From: Pseudomonas sp. CCC3.1
GTDB lineage: Bacteria; Pseudomonadota; Gammaproteobacteria; Pseudomonadales; Pseudomonadaceae
Assembly (NCBI RefSeq): GCF_034347405.1
Contig: NZ_CP133778.1
Coordinates: 2,170,001-2,234,000, forward strand
Direction of reading: 5' to 3'
DNA length: 64,000 nucleotides
Part shown: positions 25,606 through 33,776 of the stretch, one piece after another
Layout: every line of letters starts with the position of its first letter
How positions within the stretch are numbered: the first letter of the stretch is position 1
Notes under the pieces: generated by a model
Seen by the model: only the letters and a program-made list of their open reading frames with translations
The model's database searches: none
What the model was told of the DNA's origin: nothing
Position numbers and translations under genes: made by a program

Positions 25606-26061
25606 TTACTGAACAACCGAAGATTTTTCTTTGTCATGCAAGAAGAACTTTATTTTCGAGTCCAGCTCGTCTGGGGCGCTCTCAACCGGCAGCGAACCGG
25701 CCTTTGCCGATGAAGCATTGTTCAGTTGATTTTCGTCTGTTTTGAAGGGCGACATCACGAGTGGCTTTTGCGAAGGCATACCGGTTTTTTGCGGCACTCG
25801 GTTGTAAGCGTATTCGGTAATGCAGTTTTCTTTTTCGACGCCTTCGGGGGCGTATCGGCAGGCTTGCTGGCTGTTGTCTCTGTAGCATTTAGCGCGGTCG
25901 GCTTCGACCAGCCGATTCTGACACAAGCCCGCAGACAGCAGCACTTGCACAGCCACGGCCCAATCGGGTTCTTGAGAAATAACCGGTGCTGCCTGAACCA
26001 CGCCGGTCATCAATAAAAGGCTGGCGCCAAAGGCTTTTAGAGTCGAGGTCGAGTCGAACAT
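25606..26061 (-). CDS. Hypothetical exported protein
   Basis: About 151 residues from the ATG at 26061. A cleavable signal peptide (LKAFGASLLLMTGVVQAAPV) is followed by a short domain with four Cys residues (in LCQNRL, KCYRDN, ACRYAP and NCITEY) and then a polar tail. The four Cys probably form disulfides in the periplasm. I do not recognise the family. An ATG six codons earlier is also possible. Confidence 0.6.
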   Translation of the reverse strand: MFDSTSTLKAFGASLLLMTGVVQAAPVISQEPDWAVAVQVLLSAGLCQNRLVEADRAKCYRDNSQQACRYAPEGVEKENCITEYAYNRVPQKTGMPSQKPLVMSPFKTDENQLNNASSAKAGSLPVESAPDELDSKIKFFLHDKEKSSVVQ

Positions 26062-26391
26062 CAGGGCTGTCCATAGCAAGTGGTGCGCGTATGTAACATG
26101 GTTATATCAACGCCTGCAACGGGGTGTCTTTTTCATTTTTGGTCAACAAAATGCAACGTTGGTGTGCTGTTTTTCAGGGCCCATGGCGCTCGCCAGCGTA
26201 GGCTGACATCCAGCGCTTATGTATCCGATTGTGTACCAGCCCCCCGTTGATACATCGTTCGGTAATTAACGCTCGACCGCGACACAGACCCGATACACGC
26301 CTGGCTTTAAATCTGTCTACCCGATAGCGCACGTGATCACTCACCTGAACGTGCGCTGCGGGCACATTCAGATAAGCCAGGAGATCTAACA
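26062..26391. other. Intergenic region upstream of the bufferin cluster
   Basis: This 330-bp interval is divergent between the exported hypothetical protein and bufA1 and should contain the cluster promoter. GTACC (26233-26237) and CGTTC (26256-26260), 18 bp apart, could be an ECF sigma-factor promoter, but the match is weak. Otherwise I see nothing distinctive. Confidence 0.35.
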
Positions 26392-26664
26392 ATGAAGCGT
26401 CATTACGCCGCTCTCGCCGCCACCCTCGCGTTGTCCCTCGGTGCCTTTGCTGCTTCTGCGCAGGCCGATGATGCCAAGCCTCAAGAGAAGTGCTTCGGGG
26501 TGTCTCTGGCCGGTGCCAACGATTGCGCCGCTGGCAAAGGCACATCGTGTGCCGGTACGGCCACTGCCGACTATCAAGGCAACGCCTGGATCCTGGTGGA
26601 CAAAGGCACCTGCACCCAGATCAAAACCCCTAAAGGCTACGGCAGCCTGACGGAACACCCATGA
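26392..26664 (+). CDS. bufA1: Bufferin precursor, BufA1/DUF2282 type
   Basis: A 90-residue precursor with a Sec signal peptide ending in ASAQA (cleavage near residue 25). The mature part has four Cys (34, 45, 53, 74) in the pattern KCFGVSLAGANDCAAGKGTSCAG, diagnostic of DUF2282/BufA1 proteins. In studied bufferins an MNIO enzyme converts selected Cys to thiooxazoles, and the exported product buffers copper in the periplasm. The start follows AGGAG. The stop overlaps the DoxX start (ATGA). A maturase is encoded at 28320. Confidence 0.88.
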   Translation: MKRHYAALAATLALSLGAFAASAQADDAKPQEKCFGVSLAGANDCAAGKGTSCAGTATADYQGNAWILVDKGTCTQIKTPKGYGSLTEHP

Positions 26665-27089
26665 TTGCTTCGGTCCCTGCGGTGCTCAAGCGGTTGTTGC
26701 CTGAGGCGCTGCTGTTGCTCGTGGCCCGTGTCGGTATCGCTTCGGTGTTTTTCCTCTCGGGCCGTACCAAAGTCACCGGTTTTTTGCAGCTCAAACAGTC
26801 GACCTACACCTTGTTTCGCTCTGAATACGCTTTGCCCTTGATCCCGCCGGAATGGGCGGCGCATGCGGCGGCTTACGCCGAGCATGTGTTTCCGCTGTTG
26901 CTGGTATTGGGCCTGCTGACCCGCCCGGCTGCCGCTGCGCTGTTGGGCATGACCCTGGTGATTGAGGTGTTCGTTTACCCCGATGCCTGGCCGGTCCACT
27001 TGACTTGGGCGGGATTGTTGCTGCCGCTGCTGGCCTACGGCGGCGGGGCTTGGTCACTGGACAACCTGTTGCGTCGCCGTCGCGTTTAA
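26661..27089 (+). CDS. DoxX family membrane protein (bufferin cluster)
   Basis: A 142-residue inner-membrane protein with four hydrophobic helices (LLLLVARVGIASVFFLSG, HVFPLLLVLGLL, AALLGMTLVIEVFVYP, LTWAGLLLPLLAYGG). The SGRTKVTGF segment after helix 1 is typical of DoxX/DoxD. DoxX genes are regular members of bufferin clusters; their role there is unresolved, possibly redox support. It is translationally coupled to bufA1 through a four-base overlap. Confidence 0.87.
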   Translation: MIASVPAVLKRLLPEALLLLVARVGIASVFFLSGRTKVTGFLQLKQSTYTLFRSEYALPLIPPEWAAHAAAYAEHVFPLLLVLGLLTRPAAAALLGMTLVIEVFVYPDAWPVHLTWAGLLLPLLAYGGGAWSLDNLLRRRRV

Positions 27090-27120
27090 TCCGTTAACAA
27101 TAATGATCTGGAGTGTCTTT

Positions 27121-27888
27121 ATGCGTGTTTTCTCTAGTTTGGTCATCGCCATGGCGCTGACTGCTCCCTTGCTGGCTTCGGCGGCGGACACCGCCAAGCC
27201 GTTGCCTGGCACCGGCAAGAATGTGGTGATTGTGCCCGGCTCCTTTGTCGATGGCTCCGGCTGGCGAGTGGTGCACGACATCCTGATTCACCAAGGCTAC
27301 AAGGTGACTGTGGTGCATCAGGGGCATGAAAGCCTCGCCGCCGATGTGGCCGAAGCCCGCGAAGTGCTTGAGCAACAGGTGGGGCCGGTGGTGCTGGTGG
27401 GGCACAGCTCCGGCGGAGGGGTGATCTCGATTGCCGGTGATCGCGACAAGGTCCGGGCGCTGGTTTATGTCTCGGCCTTGCAGCCCGAAGTGGGCGAGAA
27501 CATGTCCCAGTTGCTGAGTTCCATGCCTGAGCCGAGCAATGATATCAAGCAGAGCCGTGACGGCCACTTGTTTGTTGATCGCAGCAAGTTCCACGACGAT
27601 TTTGCCGCTGACTTGACCACCAATCGCACCGATTTCATGGCGGCTTCGCAAGTGCCTGCCACCACCGCTCTGTTCGGCGGAACCCTTTGGGATGCCGCCT
27701 GGCACAAGAAGCCGACCTTCGCCGTGGTCACCACCGAAGACCGTGTCTTGAGCCCTGATTTGCAGCGCTGGATGTACCGGCGCGCCGGTTCCAACGTCAC
27801 TGAACTGAAAGGCAGCCACCTGGCGTACATCTCCCAGCCCGAGGCTGTGGCCAAGGTCATCGAAGACGCTGCTTCCGTTATCAAATAA
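27121..27888 (+). CDS. Exported alpha/beta hydrolase
   Basis: A 255-residue serine hydrolase with a signal peptide (MRVFSSLVIAMALTAPLLASAA). The nucleophile elbow GHSSGG places Ser96 as the nucleophile. TTEDRVL and the late GSHLAYIS supply the expected Asp and His; PGSFVDGSGW forms the oxyanion region. It resembles EstC-like and hydroxynitrile lyase-like hydrolases. It starts 31 bp after the DoxX gene with GGAG upstream and lies inside the bufferin cluster, which is not a standard position. A role in the periplasm is inferred; the substrate is unknown. Confidence 0.85.
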   Translation: MRVFSSLVIAMALTAPLLASAADTAKPLPGTGKNVVIVPGSFVDGSGWRVVHDILIHQGYKVTVVHQGHESLAADVAEAREVLEQQVGPVVLVGHSSGGGVISIAGDRDKVRALVYVSALQPEVGENMSQLLSSMPEPSNDIKQSRDGHLFVDRSKFHDDFAADLTTNRTDFMAASQVPATTALFGGTLWDAAWHKKPTFAVVTTEDRVLSPDLQRWMYRRAGSNVTELKGSHLAYISQPEAVAKVIEDAASVIK

Positions 27889-27923
27889 TCCACACCCCTG
27901 ATGCCCGTTAAGGAGCTACAACC

Positions 27924-28196
27924 ATGAGCACTTCCATCAAAGCCCGCTTGAGCCTCGCCACTGCTGCCGCCCTGATCGCCATGGCGTCGGCGTCCTTCGC
28001 CACGGCGGCCAGCGCCTCTGACCAGCAAGAAAAGCCTGGCCGTTGCTACGGCGTTAACAGCTGCAAGGGCGAAAGCTTGTGCGCCACCTCAAAAAATGAC
28101 TGCAAGGGCCTCAATAGCTGTAAAGGTCAGGGCGTCATCGTCAAAACCCCGTCCGAATGCCTGAAGGCTGGCGGCACCCTGACTGAGCCGAAGTAA
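27924..28196 (+). CDS. bufA2: Bufferin precursor, BufA2 type
   Basis: A 90-residue precursor with a signal peptide ending near ASAS (residue ~32). The mature part has six Cys (41, 47, 53, 60, 66, 79) in repeated CKG-type units: CYGVNSCKGESLC, DCKGLNSCKGQG and SECLKAGG. This is the pattern of BufA2 precursors, distinct from BufA1. AAGGAG precedes the ATG. Having two precursor types beside one maturase suggests both are modified by the same enzyme. A REP hairpin separates it from the maturase gene. Confidence 0.87.
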   Translation: MSTSIKARLSLATAAALIAMASASFATAASASDQQEKPGRCYGVNSCKGESLCATSKNDCKGLNSCKGQGVIVKTPSECLKAGGTLTEPK

Positions 28197-28207
28197 CCCC
28201 GATCCCG

Positions 28208-28275
28208 TGTAGGAGCGAGCTTGTCTCTCGATTTTTTTAAAGATCAAAAGATCGCGAGACAAGCTCGCTCCTACA
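28208..28275. repeat. REP-type palindrome inside the bufferin cluster
   Basis: The arms TGTAGGAGCGAGCTTGTCTC and GAGACAAGCTCGCTCCTACA are nearly perfect. The element lies between bufA2 and bufB and could attenuate transcription or protect the precursor mRNA 3' end, giving more precursor than maturase. Confidence 0.9.
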
Positions 28276-28319
28276 GGGGGATGCGTTCAACGACATAGCG
28301 ATGCACTGGAGCACATCAC

Positions 28320-29171
28320 ATGGCGACATCCACTCCTCGTTTTTCGGGCTATGGCCTGGGGTTGCGCAAGGAGCATTACAGCGCGTTCCTCGACACGTCG
28401 GTCGCTGTCGATTTTGTTGAAGTAATCTCCGAGAATTTTATGGTTGCAGGCGGCCAGCCCCGGCATATCCTGCGCCAGATCCGTGAGCGGCACCCGGTGG
28501 CGTTGCACGGTGTGTCCATGTCGATCGGCACCGCCGAAGGCCTGGACAGCGAGTACCTCAAGCGCCTCAAGTCATTGGTGGACGAGATTGAGCCGCTGTT
28601 TGTGTCCGACCACCTGAGCTGGTCGCGTACGGGCGGATTCAATTCCCACGATTTGTTGCCGCTGCCTTACACCGACGAAGCGCTGGACCTGGTGTGCGCC
28701 AATATCGACAGGGCCCAAGAGGTGTTGGGCCGTACGATGTTGTTTGAAAATCCGTCCAGTTATCTGGCCTTTGCTGACGCCTCCATGAGTGAGTGGGAAT
28801 TTATTGCCGAAATGTCCCGCCGCACTGGCTGCGAGCTGTTGCTGGACGTCAACAATGTGTTCGTCAGTGCCAGCAATCATGGTTTTGATGCGTTGGCGTT
28901 TCTGGACGGAATTCCAGCTGAACGGGTGCGCCAGATTCACCTCGCGGGCCACAGTCAGGGGCCGCAATTGTTGATCGACAGCCACGACAGCCCAGTTTGT
29001 TCGGGCGTCTGGCATTTGTACGCCAAGGCCATTGCGATGCTGGGCCCAGTGGCCACCCTGATTGAGCGCGATGATGAGATTCCGCCCTTGGCCGACCTGC
29101 TGGACGAGCTGTCGATCGCCCGTGCGCTCGGGGCCAGCGAGGCCAACCATCGCTCGCAGGTGCGAGCATGA
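28320..29171 (+). CDS. bufB: MNIO-family bufferin maturase (DUF692)
   Basis: A 283-residue TIM-barrel iron enzyme. The conserved segments EVISENFMVAGG, VALHGVSMSIG, VSDHLSWS, MLFENPSSYL, ELLLDVNNVFVSASNHG and QIHLAGHS carry the His, Glu, Asp and Asn ligands that bind two or three irons in MbnB and related enzymes. Members oxidatively modify Cys residues of precursor peptides. It follows two bufferin precursor genes and overlaps bufC by four bases (ATGA). GGAG lies nine bases before the ATG. It acts in the cytoplasm before precursor export. Confidence 0.92.
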   Translation: MATSTPRFSGYGLGLRKEHYSAFLDTSVAVDFVEVISENFMVAGGQPRHILRQIRERHPVALHGVSMSIGTAEGLDSEYLKRLKSLVDEIEPLFVSDHLSWSRTGGFNSHDLLPLPYTDEALDLVCANIDRAQEVLGRTMLFENPSSYLAFADASMSEWEFIAEMSRRTGCELLLDVNNVFVSASNHGFDALAFLDGIPAERVRQIHLAGHSQGPQLLIDSHDSPVCSGVWHLYAKAIAMLGPVATLIERDDEIPPLADLLDELSIARALGASEANHRSQVRA

Positions 29172-29917
29172 ACCTTGCCCGTTTGCAGCACACATTTCAG
29201 GCCTGGCTGGTTGGTGCCTCGGATGAGTCCGCCCAGTTGCTGGGCAACAACACCGCGGGTCTGGCGGTGTATCAGAACAACTACCGTGCACAGTTGGTGG
29301 GGTGTCTTGAAGGTGCATTTCCAAACCTGCGCCGCTGGCTCGGCGATGAGGCCTTTTTGAGGGCCAGCATTACCCATATCGACCATCACCCGCCACACGC
29401 CTGGACGCTGGACACCTATCCCGAAGGTTTTTATCAGACCTTGAACGAGCTGTTCCCCCACAACCCGGACGTGCATGAACTGGCATGGATTGAGTGGTCG
29501 CTGAGTGAGGCGTTTGTCAGTGCCGATGCCGTGGCCGTGCGCATGGAGGCACTGGCCTCGGTGGATTGGGACACGGCGCGGCTGCAACTTACGCCGTCGC
29601 TGCGCAGTCACGTGCTGACCACCAACGCCGAGGCGATCTGGTGTGCCTTGTGGCAGCAAAGCCCGCTGCCTGAAGCGCAGATGCTGGCCGAGGCTGGCGG
29701 GCTGCTAGTGTGGCGTCGCCAGTTCACCTCGCGCCTGCGTCAAGTCGATGCACTGGAACGGCAGGCGCTGCTGCACGTGCAAGCAGAGGGCAGTTTTGCC
29801 GGATTGTGCGAGTTTTTAGTCGAGCGCCTGGGCGAAGAAGAGGGCATCGGCCGGGCCGGTGAGCTGCTGGCTGGATGGATCGGCAGCGAGCTGATTGTCA
29901 GGATTACCGACCATTAG
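29168..29917 (+). CDS. bufC: BufC/HvfC-family maturase partner (DUF2063 N-terminal domain)
   Basis: A 249-residue protein. The N-terminal half holds the DUF2063 signature LQHTFQAWLVG, VYQNNYRAQLVGCLEGAFPNL and LGDEAFLRAS; the C-terminal half is an alpha/beta domain. In bufferin-type and HvfC systems this partner binds the precursor and presents it to the MNIO enzyme. Translation is coupled to bufB. It is the last gene of the cluster and is convergent with the thiolase gene. Confidence 0.9.
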   Translation: MNLARLQHTFQAWLVGASDESAQLLGNNTAGLAVYQNNYRAQLVGCLEGAFPNLRRWLGDEAFLRASITHIDHHPPHAWTLDTYPEGFYQTLNELFPHNPDVHELAWIEWSLSEAFVSADAVAVRMEALASVDWDTARLQLTPSLRSHVLTTNAEAIWCALWQQSPLPEAQMLAEAGGLLVWRRQFTSRLRQVDALERQALLHVQAEGSFAGLCEFLVERLGEEEGIGRAGELLAGWIGSELIVRITDH

Positions 29918-29968
29918 GCTGTGTAGATAGGTATCTGCGTTCGGTTATGCGGGGTAGGGCTTTCGGAG

Positions 29969-30007
29969 CAGCTCGCGCGCCGATGTCGTGGATCCGCACG
30001 CGAGCTG
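29969..30007. repeat. Hairpin between convergent genes
   Basis: Perfect 9-bp arms CAGCTCGCG and CGCGAGCTG enclose a 21-bp loop between bufC and the thiolase gene. There is no clear T tract, so it is not a standard intrinsic terminator. Confidence 0.55.
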
Positions 30008-30017
30008 TTGGAACCTT

Positions 30018-31199
30018 TTAGTCGCGCTCGATGGCCAGGGCCACGCCTTGACCGCCGCCGATGCACAAGGTGGCGAGGCCTTTTTTGGCGTCACGCTTGA
30101 TCATTTCGTGCAGCAACGTCACCAGGACGCGGCAACCCGACGCACCAATCGGGTGGCCCAAGGCAATGGCGCCGCCATTGACGTTGACCTTGTCCATGTC
30201 CCATTCCAGCTCTTTGCTCACCGCCAGTGCTTGCGCAGCGAAGGCTTCGTTGGCTTCGATCAGGTCCAGGTCGTCGAGGCTCCAGCCGGCTTTTTTCAAG
30301 CAGGTACGGGTTGCCGAGACCGGGCCGATGCCCATGATTGCCGGGTCGACACCGGCGTTGGCGTAACCGGCGATCCGGGCCAGCACAGGCAGGCCAAGGG
30401 CTTTGGCCTTGTCGGCGCTCATCAGCACCACGGCAGCGGCGCCGTCATTGAGGGTGGACGAGTTGCCAGCCGTGACGCTGCCATCCTTTTTGAACGCAGG
30501 CTTGAGTTTGCTCAAGGCTTCGGCGGTGATGCCGTCACGCGGCTGTTCGTCAACCTTGAACGTTACCGGGTCGCCTTTGCGCTGAGGAATCAGGATCGGG
30601 GTGATTTCGTCAGCAAAACGCCCGGATTCAATGGCTGCGATGGCTTTTTGTTGCGAGGCGGAGGCGAAGGTGTCCTGTTGTTCACGGGTCAGATGGTACT
30701 TGTCCACCAGGTTCTCGGCCGTGATGCCCATGTGGTAGTCGTTGAACGCGTCCATCAGGCCGTCGTGCAGCATGCTGTCGAGCAGTTTGGCGTTGCCCAT
30801 GCGCAAACCGGTGCGGGCGGCGGGCAGCACGTACGGCGCCAGGCTCATGCTTTCCATGCCACCGGCGATGATCACCTCGGCATCGCCGCAACGAATCGCC
30901 TGGGTCGCCAGATGCAACGCTTTGAGGCCTGAACCGCACAGTTTATTCAAGGTCAGCGCGGGTACGGCGTGGGGCAGGCCTGCGAGGATCGAGGCCTGAC
31001 GTGCCGGGTTTTGCCCGCAACCTGCGGTCAGCACCTGACCGAGGATCACTTCATCAATCTGCTCGCCCTTGAGGCCGGTTTTTTCCAGCAGTTGACGAAT
31101 GACGGCGGCGCCGAGTTCAGTGGCTGGAATATTGGCCAGCGAGCCCTGAAAACTACCAACGGCAGTGCGCGTGGCGGCGACAATGACGACTTCTTGCAT
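30018..31199 (-). CDS. atoB: Acetyl-CoA acetyltransferase (thiolase)
   Basis: A 393-residue thiolase II. The acyl-accepting Cys88 lies in LNKLCGSGLKA, with catalytic His349 in ALGHPIGASG and Cys379 in LCIGGGQG. It cleaves acetoacetyl-CoA to two acetyl-CoA, or the reverse. The ATG at 31199 is seven bases after AAGGAG; a GTG one codon earlier is less likely. It is the last gene of the CoA-transferase operon. The order LysR, transferase A, transferase B, thiolase matches the dhcR-dhcAB-atoB locus of P. aeruginosa, which degrades dehydrocarnitine. Confidence 0.94.
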   Translation of the reverse strand: MQEVVIVAATRTAVGSFQGSLANIPATELGAAVIRQLLEKTGLKGEQIDEVILGQVLTAGCGQNPARQASILAGLPHAVPALTLNKLCGSGLKALHLATQAIRCGDAEVIIAGGMESMSLAPYVLPAARTGLRMGNAKLLDSMLHDGLMDAFNDYHMGITAENLVDKYHLTREQQDTFASASQQKAIAAIESGRFADEITPILIPQRKGDPVTFKVDEQPRDGITAEALSKLKPAFKKDGSVTAGNSSTLNDGAAAVVLMSADKAKALGLPVLARIAGYANAGVDPAIMGIGPVSATRTCLKKAGWSLDDLDLIEANEAFAAQALAVSKELEWDMDKVNVNGGAIALGHPIGASGCRVLVTLLHEMIKRDAKKGLATLCIGGGQGVALAIERD

Positions 31200-31224
31200 C
31201 ACATTTCTCCTTAAAAGTGGCGGT

Positions 31225-31884
31225 TCAGGCGAATTGCATTTCCGGAACGTGGTCCGGAACGATCAACTTGCCGGCAGTCTTGCTGACGATTTCTTCAACG
31301 CTGACGCCGGGCGCGCGCTCTTTGAGGATGAACGCGCCGTCCTGGATTTCCAGGTAGGCCAGGTCGGTCAGCACACGCTTGATACACCCGGCGCCGGTCA
31401 GCGGCAAGCTGCAACGCGACAGCAGTTTCGACTCGCCGTCTTTGGAGGCATGGGTCATGGTGACGATGATGTTCTCGGCACCGGCCACCAGGTCCATCGC
31501 GCCGCCCATGCCCTTGACCAGTTTGCCGGGGATCATCCAGGAGGCGATGTTGCCGTGTACATCGACTTCAAACGCGCCGAGCACGGTGAGGTCGATGTGG
31601 CCGCCGCGAATCATCGCGAATGACTCGGCGGAAGAGAAAATCGACGCGCCAGTGCGGGCGGTGACGGTTTGCTTGCCAGCGTTGATCATGTCGGCGTCGG
31701 CCTCACCCACACGCGGGAAAGGCCCCATGCCGAGCAGACCGTTTTCCGATTGCAGCATGACTTCCATGCCTTCGGGAATGTAGTTGGCGACCAGGGTCGG
31801 AATGCCGATGCCGAGGTTCACATAGAAGCCGTCTTGCATTTCGCGGGCGACGCGCTGAGCCATTTGTTCGCGGGTAAGAGCCAT
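31225..31884 (-). CDS. dhcB: 3-oxoacid CoA-transferase subunit B (DhcB/AtoA type)
   Basis: A 219-residue beta subunit. The active-site Glu47 sits in QSENGLLG, and LGIGIPTLVANYIPEG precedes it, as in class I CoA-transferases. Together with subunit A it moves CoA onto a 3-oxoacid, here probably acetoacetate or 3-dehydrocarnitine. An 83-bp gap with a short hairpin separates it from subunit A. The dhc name rests on operon order; an acetoacetate-specific AtoDA pair is the alternative. Confidence 0.9.
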   Translation of the reverse strand: MALTREQMAQRVAREMQDGFYVNLGIGIPTLVANYIPEGMEVMLQSENGLLGMGPFPRVGEADADMINAGKQTVTARTGASIFSSAESFAMIRGGHIDLTVLGAFEVDVHGNIASWMIPGKLVKGMGGAMDLVAGAENIIVTMTHASKDGESKLLSRCSLPLTGAGCIKRVLTDLAYLEIQDGAFILKERAPGVSVEEIVSKTAGKLIVPDHVPEMQFA

Positions 31885-31936
31885 TATTGTTCTCCGTGCT
31901 CTGAATCAAGAGCTTAAGGCTTGGGCGATACGTATT

Positions 31937-31962
31937 ACCTGTGGGAGTGGGCTTGCCCACAC
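31937..31962. repeat. Single REP-like hairpin between CoA-transferase subunit genes
   Basis: TGTGGGAGTGGGCTTGCCCACA folds on itself and corresponds to half of a Pseudomonas REP unit. It sits between the two subunit genes of one enzyme. Confidence 0.65.
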
Positions 31963-31967
31963 CATCA

Positions 31968-32666
31968 TCAAGGGCGCTCAGTGAGCTGTTCGATACGTTT
32001 TTCAAACGTGCCGCAAATGACCCGGTCGACGTAGATGCCAGGGGTATGGATCTGCGCCGGATCCAGCTCGCCGGGTTCGACAATTTCTTCGACTTCAACC
32101 ACGGTGATCTTGCCCGCCGTGGCCGCCAGCGGGTTGAAATTCTGCGCGGTGTGGCGGTAGATCACGTTGCCGAAATGGTCGGCTTTCCAGCCTTTGACGA
32201 TGGCGAAGTCGCCCGTGATGGACTCTTCCATCAGGTAAGTACGGCCCTTGAATTCGCGGGTTTCCTTGCCGTCTGCCACGGGGGTACCGACGCCGGTAGC
32301 GGTAAAGAACGCCGGGATGCCAGCCCCGCCAGCGCGCATTTTTTCGGCCAGCGTGCCTTGCGGGGTGAGTACGACTTCAATTTCGCCGCTGAGCAACTGC
32401 TTCTCGAACAGCGCGTTTTCACCGACATACGAGGCGACGACTTTGCTGATCTGGCGGTCTTCGAGCAGGATGCCCAGGCCAAATCCATCCACGCCACAGT
32501 TGTTCGACACCACGGTCAGGTCGCGGGTGCCTTTGCGCTTGATCTCGTTGATCAGGTTTTCCGGGATCCCGCACAGGCCAAAGCCGCCTGAAATCACGGT
32601 CATGCCATCTTCAAGCCCTGCCAGCGCTTCCTCGTAGGACGCTACGCGTTTATCAAAACCTGCCAT
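31968..32666 (-). CDS. dhcA: 3-oxoacid CoA-transferase subunit A (DhcA/AtoD type)
   Basis: A 232-residue alpha subunit. The family signature GGFGLCGIPENLI starts near residue 27. SNNCGVDGFGLGILL and ALFEKQLLSGEIEVVLTPQGTLAEKMRAGGAG are standard. The ATG at 32666 has AGAGGTG five bases upstream; an ATG two codons earlier is too close to that site. It is the first gene of the operon, divergent from a LysR gene 135 bp away. Confidence 0.92.
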   Translation of the reverse strand: MAGFDKRVASYEEALAGLEDGMTVISGGFGLCGIPENLINEIKRKGTRDLTVVSNNCGVDGFGLGILLEDRQISKVVASYVGENALFEKQLLSGEIEVVLTPQGTLAEKMRAGGAGIPAFFTATGVGTPVADGKETREFKGRTYLMEESITGDFAIVKGWKADHFGNVIYRHTAQNFNPLAATAGKITVVEVEEIVEPGELDPAQIHTPGIYVDRVICGTFEKRIEQLTERP

Positions 32667-32801
32667 ATGCACCTCTTTTATTCTTGGAGAGTGGTGGTTA
32701 GCCGTATGCAGCGAGTGTTACTCCGCTGGATTGATTTGTTAAGTTGATTTTTAAGGTTGATTGATAGATAAATCGAAACAATTTAACGGGAGACCTCGCC
32801 C

Positions 32802-33692
32802 ATGACCGTGAAACAGATTCGCGCTTTTCTGGCGGTAGCGCAAAGCCTGAGCTTCGCCGTGGCGTGCGAGCGCCTGCATTTATCGCAGTCAGCCTTGAGC
32901 CTGACCATCAAGGCCTTGGAAGAAGGCCTGGGCGGGCGCTTGTTTACTCGCACCACGCGTAACGTCGCCCTGACCCCTGAAGGGGATGCGTTGCTGCCAC
33001 GGGCCCGGCGATTGGTGGCTGACTGGGACAACGTCGAAGATGAAATGCGCCAACTGTTCACGTTGCAGCGTGGTCGCGTGACGTTGGCGGCCATCCCCTC
33101 GTTTGCCTGCAACCTGTTGCCGCCCATCCTCAAAAATTTTCGCGTGCGCTATCCCAAGCTCAATGTCACGGTTAACGACGTCATCAACGAGCAAGTGCTG
33201 GAAATGGTCCGTGAGCGACAGGTGGAGTTGGGTGTGGCGTTTGAACCGGCGCCAGGTTCGTCATTGACCTTTACGGCGTTGTACATGGACCGTTTTGTGG
33301 CCGTGGTGCCAGCCGACTCCGAACTGGCCGGGCGTTCGATCATCGACTGGAAAACCCTGCTCGAACAGCCCTTCATCACCCTGCAACGACCGTCTGCGGT
33401 GCGCGTGCTGCTGGAAGAGCACCTACAGGCGCGGCACATGAAATTGCCGGTGGAGTTCGAGAGTCATCAACTGGCCACCGTCGGGCGCATGGTCGCCAGC
33501 GGGTTGGGGGTGAGCGTGGTTCCGGCCTTGTGCGTCAAACAGATGCGCGAACTGGGTGCGCATTGCATCACCTTGCACGAACCGATCGTGGAGCGGGCAA
33601 TGGGTGTACTGACCAAACCGGGACATGAGTTATCGGCGGCAGCGCAGGCCATGTTCGACAGCCTGCTGGATGAGTGGCGAGTGATGCTGTAG
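32802..33692 (+). CDS. LysR family transcriptional regulator (DhcR-like)
   Basis: A 296-residue LysR regulator. The N-terminal winged helix-turn-helix (MTVKQIRAFLAVAQSLSFAVACERLHLSQSALSLTIKALE) is followed by a two-lobed effector domain. It is divergent from the CoA-transferase/thiolase operon, the position of dhcR in P. aeruginosa, so it probably controls that operon from the shared 135-bp gap. The last codon is followed by a TAG that belongs to a REP element, showing that the element abuts or created the present C-terminus. Confidence 0.9.
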   Translation: MTVKQIRAFLAVAQSLSFAVACERLHLSQSALSLTIKALEEGLGGRLFTRTTRNVALTPEGDALLPRARRLVADWDNVEDEMRQLFTLQRGRVTLAAIPSFACNLLPPILKNFRVRYPKLNVTVNDVINEQVLEMVRERQVELGVAFEPAPGSSLTFTALYMDRFVAVVPADSELAGRSIIDWKTLLEQPFITLQRPSAVRVLLEEHLQARHMKLPVEFESHQLATVGRMVASGLGVSVVPALCVKQMRELGAHCITLHEPIVERAMGVLTKPGHELSAAAQAMFDSLLDEWRVML

Positions 33693-33760
33693 GAGCGAGC
33701 TTGTCTCGTGATCTTTTGTTTTTAAAGATTAAAAGATCGCGAGACAAGCTCGCTCCTACA
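33688..33760. repeat. REP-type palindrome overlapping a stop codon
   Basis: The arms TGTAGGAGCGAGCTTGTCTC and GAGACAAGCTCGCTCCTACA flank an A+T-rich centre. The TAG of TGTAGGAG is the stop codon of the LysR gene. The element lies between convergent genes. Confidence 0.92.
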
Positions 33761-33776
33761 GAGGGTTATGTACGCT

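Noticed and set aside
29969..30007. Intrinsic terminator between bufC and the thiolase gene
   Set aside because: The stem is good but the loop is long and no T tract follows on either strand.
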